Shown in pieces: positions 63,921 through 64,000 of a DNA stretch of 64,000 nt (position 1 is its first letter; each line of letters starts with the position of its first letter). The position numbers and the translations under genes are program-made. This DNA is from Euclidia mi. Taxonomy: Eukaryota; Arthropoda; Insecta; Lepidoptera; Erebidae. The notes beneath the pieces are model-generated. The model saw nothing but the letters and a program-made list of their open reading frames with translations, was not told the DNA's origin and did not search any database. Where the stretch lies: the NCBI GenBank assembly GCA_944739405.2, contig OX123193.2:13752519-13816518 (forward strand), given 5' to 3'.

Positions 63921-64000
63921 TGCTCCGTGGTCCAGTGGATAGCGTATGCGACTGCTGATCGGAGGTCCCGGTCGGGCAAAAATGTTACTGGACTTTTCCG
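63921..64000 (+). mobile_element. tRNA-derived SINE, family B, cut by the window end
   Basis: GCTCCGTGGTCCAGTGGATA, GCGTATGCGACTGCTGATC and GGAGGTCCC match the head of 61465-61722. The B box is damaged by a small deletion (GGTCCCGGTCGGGC). It continues with AATGTTACTGGACTTTTCCG to the edge. Confidence 0.85.

Overview
The window looks like repeat-rich nuclear DNA from an insect, most probably a moth or butterfly. It is AT-rich, split by introns where genes can be followed, and packed with transposable elements of types common in Lepidoptera: CR1/Jockey-group LINEs whose first ORF ends in a baculovirus-FP-like domain, RTE-clade LINEs with microsatellite tails, a BEL/Pao LTR element, mariner, Harbinger, tRNA-derived SINEs and small inverted-repeat elements. 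I found no convincing host protein-coding gene, rRNA or functional tRNA. Species and clade names are inference from sequence patterns, since no database search was possible.

Layout. 0.4-2.3 kb: decayed Harbinger transposon with a Myb/SANT-like gene on + and a transposase remnant on -. 3.0-3.6 kb: a direct plus inverted repeat cluster. 5.0-9.7 kb: LINE 1, which keeps both ORFs open (309 and 958 codons). 9.8-15.2 kb: LINE 2 on the minus strand, dead (catalytic YADD changed to YAND, motif A deleted), and split by an 890-bp inverted-repeat transposon with a clean TTAT target duplication. 17.6-18.4 kb: a YqaJ-type exonuclease pseudogene, probably from a DNA transposon. 22.7-27.1 kb: fragments of non-LTR reverse transcriptases. 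29.7-33.2 kb: GC-rich repeat modules, a tRNA-derived SINE and a 5S-rRNA-like SINE.

34.4-47.1 kb is one old RTE element opened by two later insertions: a BEL/Pao retrotransposon (35,773-40,586, with almost identical 520-bp LTRs but a deleted pol) and CR1/Jockey-group LINE 3 (41,829-46,744, minus strand). With both removed, the RTE pieces join into one element of about 2.9 kb.

47.4-50.0 kb: another RTE remnant and a broken mariner (DD34D). 52.0-55.2 kb: a large foldback structure built from iterated TGTACGGCA / TGCCGTACA pairs, with a MITE copy in its centre. 55.7-64.0 kb: SINEs of two families, RTE tails, a 388-bp MITE and old dispersed repeats.

How the parts relate. The LINEs supply reverse transcriptase and endonuclease. 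One SINE family carries the same 3' end as the local RTE elements, which suggests it was copied by that RTE machinery. The nesting gives relative ages: RTE before BEL and LINE 3; LINE 2 before the TTAT transposon; foldback before its internal MITE.
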